DNA from: Cyanidium caldarium
Lineage: Eukaryota > Rhodophyta > Bangiophyceae > Cyanidiales > Cyanidiaceae
Assembly (NCBI GenBank): GCA_026184775.1
Contig: JANCYW010000015.1
Location: forward strand, 124,001 to 188,000
Length of the DNA stretch: 64,000 bases
Direction of reading: 5' to 3'
A program made the translations under genes and the position numbers. Positions 46,613 to 55,469 of the stretch are shown one piece after another (position 1 is the stretch's first letter; each line of letters begins with the position of its first letter). The notes beneath the pieces are model-generated. The model searched no databases and was not told where the DNA came from. It saw only the letters and a list, made by a program, of their open reading frames with translations.

Positions 46613-48931
46613 TTATCGCCGAGGCTGTGCACGCACCTCAGCACGACCGAGGTCCCCATCGGCTCCGCGCACATCTCCCTCCTCACCTCCCTCCGCATAT
46701 ACCTCCCGCAACGATAGCAGGTGTCGCAGTGTCGGGCGACCGTGCGGGCAATTCCACGGGTGCGCCAGTCCGGTCAGATGCCGCACCACTTGCAGCATGC
46801 GGTGTCGATCGAGCGGCATGCCGATCATGATGGATTTGCGGCAGGCGCGGCTCGCCAGCAGCGCATTCAATCGCGGCGGACGCGGGCGCTCGGAGGCATA
46901 CGGTGCGGCATGGAATGCGTGCGCCAGCTCTAGGGCGTCGTCGCGGTCGAAGGTGTACCCATCGATGCACGGCACCGTGAGCAGACGCGCGGAGCCGGTC
47001 GTCGGTCCACCGTCCGGCCACGCCAAGGTGAAACCGGCGCGCGTCAACGCCGCTTCATGTTCGCGCAACAGCAACTCGTCATTGGACGACGCGGCCGCCG
47101 TCACCGGGCGCACCAGGCGCTGCACGTGACATACTGCCGACTGCTGCAGGCGCTCGTAGTGAAACTTCTCGTCGGCAGCGTGCTGATCGATGATGTACAC
47201 CTCGTCGGCGTGTCGCGCCACAATAAACCCCAAATTGAACTGGCCGACGATGCGCATGTCGTCAAACCACCTCTTGTGGAAGGTTCGCTCCAGCTCGGCC
47301 TCGGCCGCCTGCAGCGCCACCGTCGCTACCGCTGACGGCGGCGTCGACGATGCGGTATCCGGCGCCCGATCGTCCACCGTGCTCCACTCCCCAATATGAG
47401 CGTACTGCAGCGGGGATGCTTCCGGAGCACCGATGCGTCGTCGCTTACGATGCATCGGGTACGCTCGGAGTGCACGTTGCGCTTTCCCGTCGATGACCCG
47501 CACGACTTGCACGCGCCGAGACGACGTGTCGTGGGTATGCTCCTCTGGCGCGTCGGATTGGCTCGATGCGTCCGCTCGGTCGACTCGGTGGCTGCCAGCG
47601 CTGGCCAGCGTCGCTCGAGATGCCCGCCGCTCCTCTTCTTCTGCGTTTTCCGGTCCATCGAGCGCCCCCTCTTCGGCCTCTGCACGCTTCGCATCCTGTC
47701 GGGGCTTCCGATGCATCTCGGTGACGTAGCGCGCTGCCCGCACAGGGGCACCAACCCCCCGCTGCACGCCCAACACACCGTCGTAATCCGCCAGCGCCCC
47801 GCTGACCACCGGATGCGTCTCGCTGTGCAGCCATACGCCGCGCAAGTGTCGCTCCAACGCCTCGATCAGTTCGCTCTCGTGGCGCAACAGCGCCTGCGAC
47901 TTGTCCGGTGCCAGGTTGATGTCCACATGCGCGCGCGGCACCCATACCTGCAGCACCAACGCCGGATACGGCTGCCAGCGATTCGCCTGGCGATACAGCG
48001 CACTGACGGCGCGCGCCAGCTTGGGCATCAGCACCGGCCGTCTGCCCTGCAACAGGAACACCTGCCGGTCGGCGCTCTTGCGGCCACAATGGGTGAGCGG
48101 CCGACTCACCAGGCCACTCACGCGCACCGTGTAGAAAGTGGGGTCGCTGCCGGAGGGCAGGCCGCTCGATACACGGCACTCCATCTCGACCGGCATCAGG
48201 GCGCGCAACTGCTCTACGCCGAACACCGCCGCCACCGCCTTGGACAGGTCGCCGCCGCCATCCGTAACCAGCGTCCAGTGCGGTGTGGCCATCGCCGCGG
48301 AGACAGTTGCCGAGCGCAGGCCCACCCGCAATCGCACCTGCGGCGCGCCGAGCGCCAGCGCCTGCACTTGCCGCAGCGCATGCTGCAGCTGGCGCTTGGA
48401 TTGCGCCACCGCCTCTCGTCGCCGCACCGGCACCGAGCCAAACAGCGACGCCGCCCGCACGGTGGTGCCTACGGCGCGCGCCGCCGGTTCGCAGCGTTGC
48501 AAGCGGCCGTCCGCCGCGTACACCGCGCGCGTCGCCGGGCAGTCCGCCGAACCGTCACCGCAGCGGGTCACCACCTCCAGTTGACTCAGGTGGGCCAGCG
48601 CCGACAGTGCCTGCCCTCGAAAGCCGTACGAGTCGGGCGCCTCGGTGACGCTCGCGCCCGCCGGCCACTTGGAGGTGGTGTACGCCTCGCACAGCCGCGG
48701 CAAGTCCTCCGCCCGGATGCCGCTGCCGTCGTCGGCCACCTCGATGCTCTCCAGGCCGGAATCGACCAACGTCACGTCCACCCGCGTCGCCCCAGCGTCC
48801 AGTGCGTTCTCCACCAGCTCCTTCACCGCCGCGGCCACGCTGGCGATGGCCACGCCCGCACACACCCGCCGTCGCACCCCCGCTTCCAGCGGTCGGATGC
48901 CCTGTCCGCCCGCGGCACCCCTCGAGGACAT
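46613..48931 (-). CDS. PMS2: DNA mismatch repair protein PMS2 (yeast Pms1; MutL homologue)
   Basis: MutL-alpha endonuclease subunit. The protein has 772 residues. Its N-terminal GHKL ATPase has VKELVENALDAGAT at 36-49 (catalytic Glu41), VADDGSGI, YTTSKWP and GFRGQALSAL at 103-112. The last is normally GFRGEAL, so Glu is replaced by Gln. The transducer domain follows (LLQGRRPV; VDINLAPDKSQALL). After a disordered linker, the C-terminal endonuclease domain carries the metal motif DQHAADEKFHYE, then SRACRKSIMIG and CPHGRPTLRHL, so nicking activity should be retained. FNLGFIVA marks the domain start. MLH1 partner is expected elsewhere. The ATG at 48931 is the first in frame. Confidence 0.94.
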   Translation of the reverse strand: MSSRGAAGGQGIRPLEAGVRRRVCAGVAIASVAAAVKELVENALDAGATRVDVTLVDSGLESIEVADDGSGIRAEDLPRLCEAYTTSKWPAGASVTEAPDSYGFRGQALSALAHLSQLEVVTRCGDGSADCPATRAVYAADGRLQRCEPAARAVGTTVRAASLFGSVPVRRREAVAQSKRQLQHALRQVQALALGAPQVRLRVGLRSATVSAAMATPHWTLVTDGGGDLSKAVAAVFGVEQLRALMPVEMECRVSSGLPSGSDPTFYTVRVSGLVSRPLTHCGRKSADRQVFLLQGRRPVLMPKLARAVSALYRQANRWQPYPALVLQVWVPRAHVDINLAPDKSQALLRHESELIEALERHLRGVWLHSETHPVVSGALADYDGVLGVQRGVGAPVRAARYVTEMHRKPRQDAKRAEAEEGALDGPENAEEEERRASRATLASAGSHRVDRADASSQSDAPEEHTHDTSSRRVQVVRVIDGKAQRALRAYPMHRKRRRIGAPEASPLQYAHIGEWSTVDDRAPDTASSTPPSAVATVALQAAEAELERTFHKRWFDDMRIVGQFNLGFIVARHADEVYIIDQHAADEKFHYERLQQSAVCHVQRLVRPVTAAASSNDELLLREHEAALTRAGFTLAWPDGGPTTGSARLLTVPCIDGYTFDRDDALELAHAFHAAPYASERPRPPRLNALLASRACRKSIMIGMPLDRHRMLQVVRHLTGLAHPWNCPHGRPTLRHLLSLREVYAEGGEEGDVRGADGDLGRAEVRAQPRR

Positions 48932-49257
48932 CCCGTTGGGTGCCAGCTCTTGGTGCGGGGGGGAAGCGCAGTGTCACAACGCGGTCATGCTCTCTGCTCC
49001 GCGGTGTCTGCCGTGGCATCCGAAGCGCCTGTCCCCGACAACCGACGACGGCAACGGCCGTGGTTGCACGCTTCGCATGTCCCGCCAGACACCCGCCGAC
49101 CACCGGACAACGGGCGCACGGTGTATACCGCAATCGGCAACGACGACACACTCCGGGTTTATGTCCATCACCTCACTCTCTCCATATGCACCACCGGGCT
49201 ACCTACCCTTCCCTGCCCCCGGCATCCGTGCGGCTGGCGCCTGGCCCTCCGCCGTGT
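48932..49257. other. intergenic, 326 bp, with a possible small ORF
   Basis: Between two minus-strand genes. An ATG at 49168 opens a 64-codon minus-strand frame ending at 48974, 42 bp before the PMS2 start (MDINPECVVVADCGIHRAP at its N-terminus). It could be a uORF or chance; no family recognised. Confidence 0.3.
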
Positions 49258-51444
49258 CTAGTCGACCGGGCGGAGGCGCGGCATGTCGTCGATGCCGTAA
49301 CTGCGCCGCAGTGCAGTGACGTAGGACGCGATGGGCAGCGGCGACTCGAGCGGGCTGAATGCGTACAGCAGGTCGTACACATCGCCAGCACGAAAGTCCA
49401 CCGCGTCATGGACGATGCGCGAGCCGTTCACACAGGGAGCGACGTGCAGGGTGTAGGCGCGCAGGTCGCCATCCTGCACAAAAGACGCTTCGGCGTCGGC
49501 GGTGTGGCCAGCGCCCGGCGGACCCAATACCGCATCGGCCAGCTCCGTGGCGGAGCAGTTGCCCGGCGCCGCACTCCACTGCAGCAACCGATCGGGACTG
49601 AGCGGGTCGTGCTCGCCGCGCTCCGTCAGCCGCAGGCGCTGCAGATATACCCGCAGCTGGCCCCGTTGGCGCGTCGGCTCCACCGTCAACTTCACCGGCT
49701 CACGCATCTGCCCGTCGGCGTCGCGCCACGGGTCCACCGCCCGCTGCAGCACTTGCGCAAACAACCCCATGCACGCGAAGAACGACTGCCGCGCCCAGGC
49801 GGCGCTGCCGAATACGTAACGCTCCATCTCGGCCAACGACACGTACTCGAAGCCGAAGCACTCGCGGGTGTTGTGGTAGGTGATGAACGCACCCGACATA
49901 CGACCCACCCGCAGCTGAAAGCAGTACTTGATGAACACCGAGCGTACCATGTCATAGAACTCGCGCTCGTACGAGAACATCGGGCCGTACAACTTGGTGA
50001 TGCGGTACGCCAGGTGGTCGCGGTAGTTGCCCAGGTCCCAGCGGATGGGGGCGGCGGCGCGCGTCTTCAGGTCGAACGGCTCGCCGGTGCGCGGATGTCG
50101 ACAGTCCAGCTGCGCGCGCAACAAAAAGTCGCCCACGCGCGAGTAGTTGTAGGCCTGTCGCGAGGAGAGTGCGTCCGCCTCCGCCTCCTGCCCTCGGAGC
50201 AGCTTTCGATAGAACTGCTGCGGTTCCATGGTGAGCATGCGCTCTATGCTGTGCCCGAGGTCCATCAGTATGGTCTCCGCGCACGGCACCATTTTGCTGG
50301 CGTCCACGCTGATCAGCCCCCGGTGCGGCCGCAACACGACGCTCACCGGTCGGTGCGCGTGCCGCGTAAAGTAGCGCGCCTGCTGCTGGAAAAAGGCACT
50401 CAGACCGTCCAGAGACGGGTCGCGGAAGCCGCTCACCGCGTGATAGAGGGCGGTCAGCACGCCGGTCATCGACGAGGTGGACGCTTTGTAGCGGGCGCCG
50501 ACGGCTTGCGCCACCTCGTGCAGCGCCTCGTCTCGAGAGGCGGGCGTGTAGGGCGGAATGCGCTCCCAAGCGATCTCCTGCGGCTGCCGGATCACCCGCA
50601 AGTAGGGCGTGAAGTTGTATCGTTGCGTCTGCATGCACAGCAGCGGATGCACGCCTCGGTAGTCTAGCACGCGCCCGAGGTCGTGCGCCAGCTCTGGAAT
50701 GGACTCGGCATGGTCTTCGACGGTGGACAGCACCGGCTGCAGCTCGTCGGCTCCAGATGGATAGTCCAGCACGCGCCAGTCTAGCACTAGGTCGTCGTCA
50801 TCGTGGCGGACGTCGCTACGGACGGCCTCCAGCAGGCGGGCTTGGCGGGATCCCGCCGACGCCGCGTCCATGCCAGCCGGCGATGATGACGACGCTCCCG
50901 CTACGTAGAGTCGCCGATACGCGTGCCCCCGCGAGTTGGACACCACCCGCACGTTCGCCAGCGCGTCCAGCTCCGCACCGAGCGCGGGCAGCGGCGGTCC
51001 GGCGCACTCGGCATCCATGCTGCCGTCCACAACGGATGCTGAGGAGATGTCCCCCTGCTCAGTAGCGCTGAATGACGAATCTGTAGCCGTCGAGCTCGCC
51101 GAGGCGTCGCCGCCCCACAAGCTCGCAGTCAGCCGTTCAAAGCGATTTCGCGGCAGAGACGGGCGCGCAACACCGTCCCACGACGATGGCGAAGGTGGCG
51201 AACGGGCGGCGCGAAGTTGTTTTTCGTTGTCAACGCTCCCATTTGCCCCGGACGTCTTGGCGCTGGCCGCATCGGCCGCACCACCACTTCCCGACGGCAA
51301 CGCATCGACACCCAGTCGTCGCGACGCCGCCCGCTCCGCGGCTGCCACCTCCGCCACGCCACGGCAGGCCACGCGGCCGTGCCACCACCGCAACACTCCG
51401 CACACACCACCCGGAGCGCGCCCCAGTGTCTGCCACAGAGCCAT
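49258..51444 (-). CDS. PET127: Pet127-family mitochondrial RNA-processing protein
   Basis: A 728-residue protein. The C-terminal two thirds matches Pet127 (PF08634), a mitochondrial membrane-associated protein of the PD-(D/E)XK nuclease superfamily involved in 5' processing and decay of mitochondrial RNA. Diagnostic blocks are RYNFTPYLRVIRQPQEIAWE, STSSMTGVLTALYHAVSGFR, YNYSRVGDFLLRAQLDCRHP, then FDLKTRAAAPIRWDLGNYRD, and SYEREFYDMVRSVFIKYCFQ followed by RVGRMSGAFITYHNTRECFGF. The Asp-Leu-Lys (FDLKTRA) is the likely D/E-x-K catalytic element. The N-terminus from 51444 (MALWQTLGRAPGGVCGVLRWW) is a good mitochondrial presequence, followed by about 200 low-complexity residues. Confidence 0.88.
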   Translation of the reverse strand: MALWQTLGRAPGGVCGVLRWWHGRVACRGVAEVAAAERAASRRLGVDALPSGSGGAADAASAKTSGANGSVDNEKQLRAARSPPSPSSWDGVARPSLPRNRFERLTASLWGGDASASSTATDSSFSATEQGDISSASVVDGSMDAECAGPPLPALGAELDALANVRVVSNSRGHAYRRLYVAGASSSSPAGMDAASAGSRQARLLEAVRSDVRHDDDDLVLDWRVLDYPSGADELQPVLSTVEDHAESIPELAHDLGRVLDYRGVHPLLCMQTQRYNFTPYLRVIRQPQEIAWERIPPYTPASRDEALHEVAQAVGARYKASTSSMTGVLTALYHAVSGFRDPSLDGLSAFFQQQARYFTRHAHRPVSVVLRPHRGLISVDASKMVPCAETILMDLGHSIERMLTMEPQQFYRKLLRGQEAEADALSSRQAYNYSRVGDFLLRAQLDCRHPRTGEPFDLKTRAAAPIRWDLGNYRDHLAYRITKLYGPMFSYEREFYDMVRSVFIKYCFQLRVGRMSGAFITYHNTRECFGFEYVSLAEMERYVFGSAAWARQSFFACMGLFAQVLQRAVDPWRDADGQMREPVKLTVEPTRQRGQLRVYLQRLRLTERGEHDPLSPDRLLQWSAAPGNCSATELADAVLGPPGAGHTADAEASFVQDGDLRAYTLHVAPCVNGSRIVHDAVDFRAGDVYDLLYAFSPLESPLPIASYVTALRRSYGIDDMPRLRPVD

Positions 51445-52041
51445 TACCGCAACAACCGCCTTCCGTCTCTGTCTCCCACACACACACACACACCTGCCCG
51501 TCGCCGTGCACGACCCCCCTCGCAATGCACCGGCGTGTCGCGCGCGCTTCGGTCCACAGGTCTGCCGCGGAGCACTCGGCTGGGGGGGAGCAGCGGAGGA
51601 TGGGAGTCGATCAACCGTAAAGATGAAGAGCGTCGCGATGAAATAGGTTTCTCAGGAGCAGAGAGTTGACCTGGTGAGTGGGGAATGGATTTCAGGCACG
51701 GATCTCGTTGGCGCCGTCGACCAGTACCGATGGGCGCGCGCCTCCAACCACCGACGTGCCGATGCACGCGCGGGTGCCGAGAGCAACCGATGGGCGGCAT
51801 TCGCTACTGCCTCGAGGCAGTGCTGGTCACTGCCCAGGAGAGGGGTAGATAGCAGGCCGCGAACATGAGTCGATGAGAGGACGGGGGTGGTGGTGTCGGG
51901 AGTTGCGCACGGTGTGTGGCCCTGCCAGTAGACGAGCACGCTTCCGATCGCAAGGGGGAATCACACGCTCGACGCTGCTGCTGCAGCAGATACGACGCCC
52001 TGGTAGCACGCTATGCAGTACCCACCACCCTGTTGCCCTCC
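51445..52041. other. intergenic, 597 bp
   Basis: Upstream of PET127 and downstream of the YIPF gene. It includes the (GT)n tract. A minus-strand frame at 51652-51939 without an ATG encodes a protein-like segment (see findings). No confident gene. Confidence 0.4.
51477..51493 (-). repeat. (GT)n microsatellite upstream of PET127
   Basis: Seventeen bases of CA repeat on the plus strand, GT in the sense of PET127, ending 33 bp before its ATG. The third sense-strand (GT)n tract next to a start codon in this window. Confidence 0.85.
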
Positions 52042-53121
52042 CTAAATCAGCAGCAGCAGACACATCCATACGCCCAGTGCCAGGTGCACCAATACCGCCG
52101 GCACCGTGTACACCACCCAGCGGCGCCAACCACTCAGCCGGCCGGCATTCGCGTCTGCAGACGCCGCTGCCGGGCACAGATTGCGCGCCAAACACAGGGT
52201 GCTGATCACGCAACCCGCCGACATCAAAGCGATATCCACCGCGAGCGCCGGGAACAGGCAAAATGCCGCCGCCACCAGTACGGGCACGAACGCGTAGCCA
52301 TACACACACACGAGGTACGGCAGACGGTCGGTGGCCGACGTCTGCCGTAGCACAAACCGCCGCACCAGCCAGGTGAACAGCGGCACCAGCAACCAATAGC
52401 CGTAGATTGTGCCCGCTGCGGCGACCATTTTGGCGGCATCCGAGGTGCCCCGCGCCGTGCCCGGTGCCGCTACACCGCCGGCGATACGGGAGAAGAATCG
52501 ATACAGACCGGCGCTGACCGATAGCACCAACACCAGGGTGGTCACCACCCAAAACGGGCCGTAACAATCCACCTGAGTGGAGAAGCGAGCCACCGACGCA
52601 TCGTTCGATGGATCGTCCGCGGCAGACGACGGTGTTGGCGGTGCTGCACCGGGCCGCCGCAGCCGCTTCCAAAACGTGGAGAAGAGGGCGTCACGGGTGG
52701 GCCCCTCGGACAACAGCGGCCGCCACGGCACGCACGCCCGGAACGCTCGCAATAAAACGTCCGCGTCGCTTACCGCAAAATACGGCGCCAGCCACGACAG
52801 CGGGGCGCTCAGCTCACCCGCATCCTCCACGCTGCTGCTCGCGGCCGCGGCGCCGGTCGGCCCGCCGCGCGAGGTGCTCGCTCGCGGCTGGTCCCGAAAG
52901 CTCTCCACCACCACCGCCGGCGCCGCCTCGTGCTTGCCCGCTAGGTCCGCCAGCGCGTCCGCCTCTTTAGCGTTATACTTGTAATCATAGGGCCCGTTCA
53001 GCGTCCGCAACGGATCCTGTCGCGGTGCGGTGTACTCGATGACCAGCCCGTCGTCGTCTCCCCCTTCGCCATCCTCCACACGACCTTCGCTCTTGTCGTC
53101 AGCCGTCAAGCCGCCCTCCAT
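52042..53121 (-). CDS. YIPF/Yip1-family Golgi membrane protein
   Basis: A 359-residue protein of the Yip1 family, which binds Rab GTPases and works in ER-Golgi traffic. An acidic, disordered N-terminus (1-100) leads into LSWLAPYFAVSDADVLLRAF, the conserved pre-membrane segment of the YIPF1/2 group. A DCYGPFWVVTTLVLVLSVSA motif (family consensus 'DLYGPFW..TTL') opens five predicted transmembrane helices, including AAGTIYGYWLLVPLFTWLV and LVCVYGYAFVPVLVAAAFCL with the family Tyr-Gly pair, and ending VLVHLALGVWMCLLLLI. The ATG at 53121 is the first convincing in-frame start. Confidence 0.88.
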   Translation of the reverse strand: MEGGLTADDKSEGRVEDGEGGDDDGLVIEYTAPRQDPLRTLNGPYDYKYNAKEADALADLAGKHEAAPAVVVESFRDQPRASTSRGGPTGAAAASSSVEDAGELSAPLSWLAPYFAVSDADVLLRAFRACVPWRPLLSEGPTRDALFSTFWKRLRRPGAAPPTPSSAADDPSNDASVARFSTQVDCYGPFWVVTTLVLVLSVSAGLYRFFSRIAGGVAAPGTARGTSDAAKMVAAAGTIYGYWLLVPLFTWLVRRFVLRQTSATDRLPYLVCVYGYAFVPVLVAAAFCLFPALAVDIALMSAGCVISTLCLARNLCPAAASADANAGRLSGWRRWVVYTVPAVLVHLALGVWMCLLLLI

Positions 53122-53477
53122 GCGCGCTGATGACGAGAGTCCGCCGGGGCTCCTCCCAAGAGGCACGGGCGTCTCGGATGTAGAGGTGTTCGCGGCGGTC
53201 CGCAGTGCTCCAACTCGGTGCGAACAGCAACCCGAGCGTCGCAGCCACCCCGGAGCCGAGTATCCGATGGAGGTCCGGAAATGACGCGGGGCCACTGGAG
53301 GCTCCGAGGCGATGACAACCGAGAGCGTGCGTTACCGACCCTTTGGTGCGCTGATCTTCGGGAGAGGTGTGTCGGTCGGGGCGGTTGCGCACCCCGACGA
53401 ATGCGCCCGCCCGCACCGCCTGCGCGCCGACATCGGGGCGACTCGCTCCACACGCACACACACACACCTACCTGCTT
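53122..53477. other. intergenic, 356 bp
   Basis: Upstream of the YIPF gene and downstream of the seven-span membrane gene. A (CA)n tract occupies 53449-53468. No gene recognised. Confidence 0.4.
53449..53468. repeat. (CA)n microsatellite
   Basis: Twenty bases of CA repeat with one G interruption, 10 bp beyond the stop of the minus-strand membrane gene and about 330 bp upstream of the YIPF start. Unlike the other tracts it is not close to a start codon. Confidence 0.85.
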
Positions 53478-54251
53478 TTAAGGGATCTCCGAATAGCCAC
53501 TATCGCCCTCGCCAACGGCCATCAGCCGCAACACGCCCTCGGCACTGAGCACGTTGCCGACCACCAGGCCGATCACGTACAGCACGTTGTGGTCGAATCG
53601 CTCCGGCAGCGGACATGTCTGCCGCAGCTTGTCCACATCCAGCGGCTCGCACTCACCAACCAGGTACGTCCACAGTGCTGATGCGCCCAGACACACCAAC
53701 GTGCCCAGCAGCAACACCATGGCGCCGTTCCGCCCGCGCATCTTGCCCCGGCAGAACGACCGCGACAGGCACGCCGCCGCGACCGCCATCATACCGCCTT
53801 GCACCAGCGCACAGGCGCGCGCCACCGCCGTCGGCGCCGCATACGGCAGCGCCGGCACCGTCAACCCCAACGCTGCATGCACCCGCAACGCACCGTACCC
53901 GAACAGGAACGCCCACAGCACCAGCAGCGCCCACCGCGCCGGAGCATACGCTCGCTCCGGAAACACCACCAGCGCCGACCCAAACACAGCCGCCACAAAC
54001 CCCGCCAACACCAACACACCCAACAAAAACACCAACACCATCACGACCCGCGATTCCGGACGCAACGACGACGCGATCGCCAGCACCAACGCCGCCAACG
54101 ACTGCATCAGAAACGCCAGACCGAGCGTGCGCGCCACCCCAGCGTGCGCCATCGGTTCCTGCGCCGCCGTCTGCGCCACTACCGCGAAAAACAGAAACGT
54201 CTCGATCGCCAACACATAAAGCGCTATGTGAAACCCCGATGAGGTGTCCAT
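53478..54251 (-). CDS. seven-span membrane protein of unknown function
   Basis: A 257-residue polytopic protein. Hydrophobic segments lie at about 8-27, 38-60, 69-93, 104-125, 140-160, 172-196 and 220-242, giving seven helices with small basic loops (SFCRGKMRGRNG). A conserved-looking motif sits before the last helix: ECEPLDVDKL, then CPLPERFDHN. The Cys pair and the FDHN sequence suggest a ligand or metal-binding loop. The N-terminus MDTSSGFHIALYVLAIE carries no signal peptide. I do not recognise the family; a receptor-like or lipid-handling protein is possible but not shown. It is divergent from the lumenal FKBP gene (229 bp between starts). Confidence 0.7.
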   Translation of the reverse strand: MDTSSGFHIALYVLAIETFLFFAVVAQTAAQEPMAHAGVARTLGLAFLMQSLAALVLAIASSLRPESRVVMVLVFLLGVLVLAGFVAAVFGSALVVFPERAYAPARWALLVLWAFLFGYGALRVHAALGLTVPALPYAAPTAVARACALVQGGMMAVAAACLSRSFCRGKMRGRNGAMVLLLGTLVCLGASALWTYLVGECEPLDVDKLRQTCPLPERFDHNVLYVIGLVVGNVLSAEGVLRLMAVGEGDSGYSEIP

Positions 54252-54480
54252 GACCCCTCCGAGAGATTCGTGCGGTGGGTGTGCGACGTCGTGCACCCGC
54301 GCTCACGCCCCTCCCCCGCCATTCGTCATCGCACGCGCCTGCCCCCCGCCCGCCCCCCGAACGGGCGATCGCGCGTGGAATCGCGTCGCGTGCGGCGCTC
54401 GGGACGACCACCGCTACCCGAATGCGCCCGGTCCGCGTGGTCGACCGCCTCGCTCGCCCAAAGTGGCCACGGTGACAGGA

Positions 54481-55371
54481 ATGGAGAGGGTAGCGTCATT
54501 CTGGGTTGGTCTTCGAGTGGGAATGCGTTTCGATCACTTCCGAAATGCTTCTCAGGTGGGATCTCTGAGGCGATCACCACCTGGTCGGATGGGAGACGAG
54601 GTGGCGTTTGTGGCCGGTGCATGGGCGTCGCTGCGGGCTCGTGCAACTCGGAGCGTGGATAGGCAGCAGCGTGTTGGGAGGCGGTTCCGGCATAAGGCCG
54701 CGTGTCGTATGATCGAGGACGGCGAGGTGCTCTCGGTGCAGGGGCGGCAACGGCGGGTGCTGTTGCAAGTGGCCGCGGTGGGCGTCTTGTTGCGAGTGGC
54801 GGGAGGCGGAGGTAGGGGCGCTGCCGCTGCCAACAAAGCCAACGATACCAACAGCTCGGCGACGGCAAGTCCACCTGCGGACACCACCCGCCCGCAACCG
54901 TACCTGAAACAAGGGCGTCCGGAGGCGCTGCCCGAGGACAAACGGCAGGTGGGTTTCCTGTCCGATAGACCGGTGACCCACGTGGAGTACACCGCCGCCG
55001 ACCAGAGCGTCGTGCCGCTGGATTATCAAGTGCTGACAGAAGGCACCGCATCGTCCACGGCCTGTCTGCACGCGTCCGATGCGGCAGTGATCGACTACGT
55101 GCTGCGCATCGAGAGCGGCAACCTGGTGGAGGACTCGCGATACGACACCGGCCGACCGGTGGTATTCCGGGTAAGCCGCGGACAGCTGCCGCCCGCGCTC
55201 GACGGCGGTACGCTGGGCATGTGTGTGGGGGAGCGGCGGCGCATTCGCGTACGCGCGCGGGACAACTTTGGCAGCCAGGGGCTGCGCCTCGGCGGGGTGT
55301 CACCCATACCCATCGAGGCGGTGCTGTATTACGACGTGCGTCTGTTGCAGATCAACCCGTTCGGGCGGTGA
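54481..55371 (+). CDS. FKBP-type peptidyl-prolyl isomerase, thylakoid lumen (Tat-targeted)
   Basis: A 296-residue precursor. Residues 1 to about 85 are Arg/Ser-rich like a transit peptide. A lumen signal follows: twin arginine RR at 91-92, hydrophobic core LLQVAAVGVLL, and AAAA before the likely cleavage at about 117, which is typical of Tat substrates. The mature part has a charged, proline-rich linker and a C-terminal FKBP domain (about 190-296: VIDYVLRIESGNLVEDSRYD; VVFRVSRGQLPPALDGGTLG; GMCVGERRRIRV; AVLYYDVRLLQI). Several active-site aromatic residues of FKBP12 are changed, as in most lumenal FKBPs, so isomerase activity is doubtful and a photosystem assembly role is more likely. Alternative ATG at 54523. 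Confidence 0.82.
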   Translation: MERVASFWVGLRVGMRFDHFRNASQVGSLRRSPPGRMGDEVAFVAGAWASLRARATRSVDRQQRVGRRFRHKAACRMIEDGEVLSVQGRQRRVLLQVAAVGVLLRVAGGGGRGAAAANKANDTNSSATASPPADTTRPQPYLKQGRPEALPEDKRQVGFLSDRPVTHVEYTAADQSVVPLDYQVLTEGTASSTACLHASDAAVIDYVLRIESGNLVEDSRYDTGRPVVFRVSRGQLPPALDGGTLGMCVGERRRIRVRARDNFGSQGLRLGGVSPIPIEAVLYYDVRLLQINPFGR

Positions 55372-55469
55372 ACAGGGAGGCGATTTTGGCGGCGGTGGAG
55401 CGGAATGCTCGGCCGGGTAGGAGCGGGCGTTGCGGGTCGGCCGACACGAGACGAAATGGAGGACGGCTC

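Noticed and set aside
54560-54600. A 5S rRNA-like word (GGATGGGAGAC) with a nearby CTCAGG
   Set aside because: Only the box C-like 11 bases match; the 5' half, the stems and the terminator are missing, and the sequence codes for the leader of the FKBP protein.
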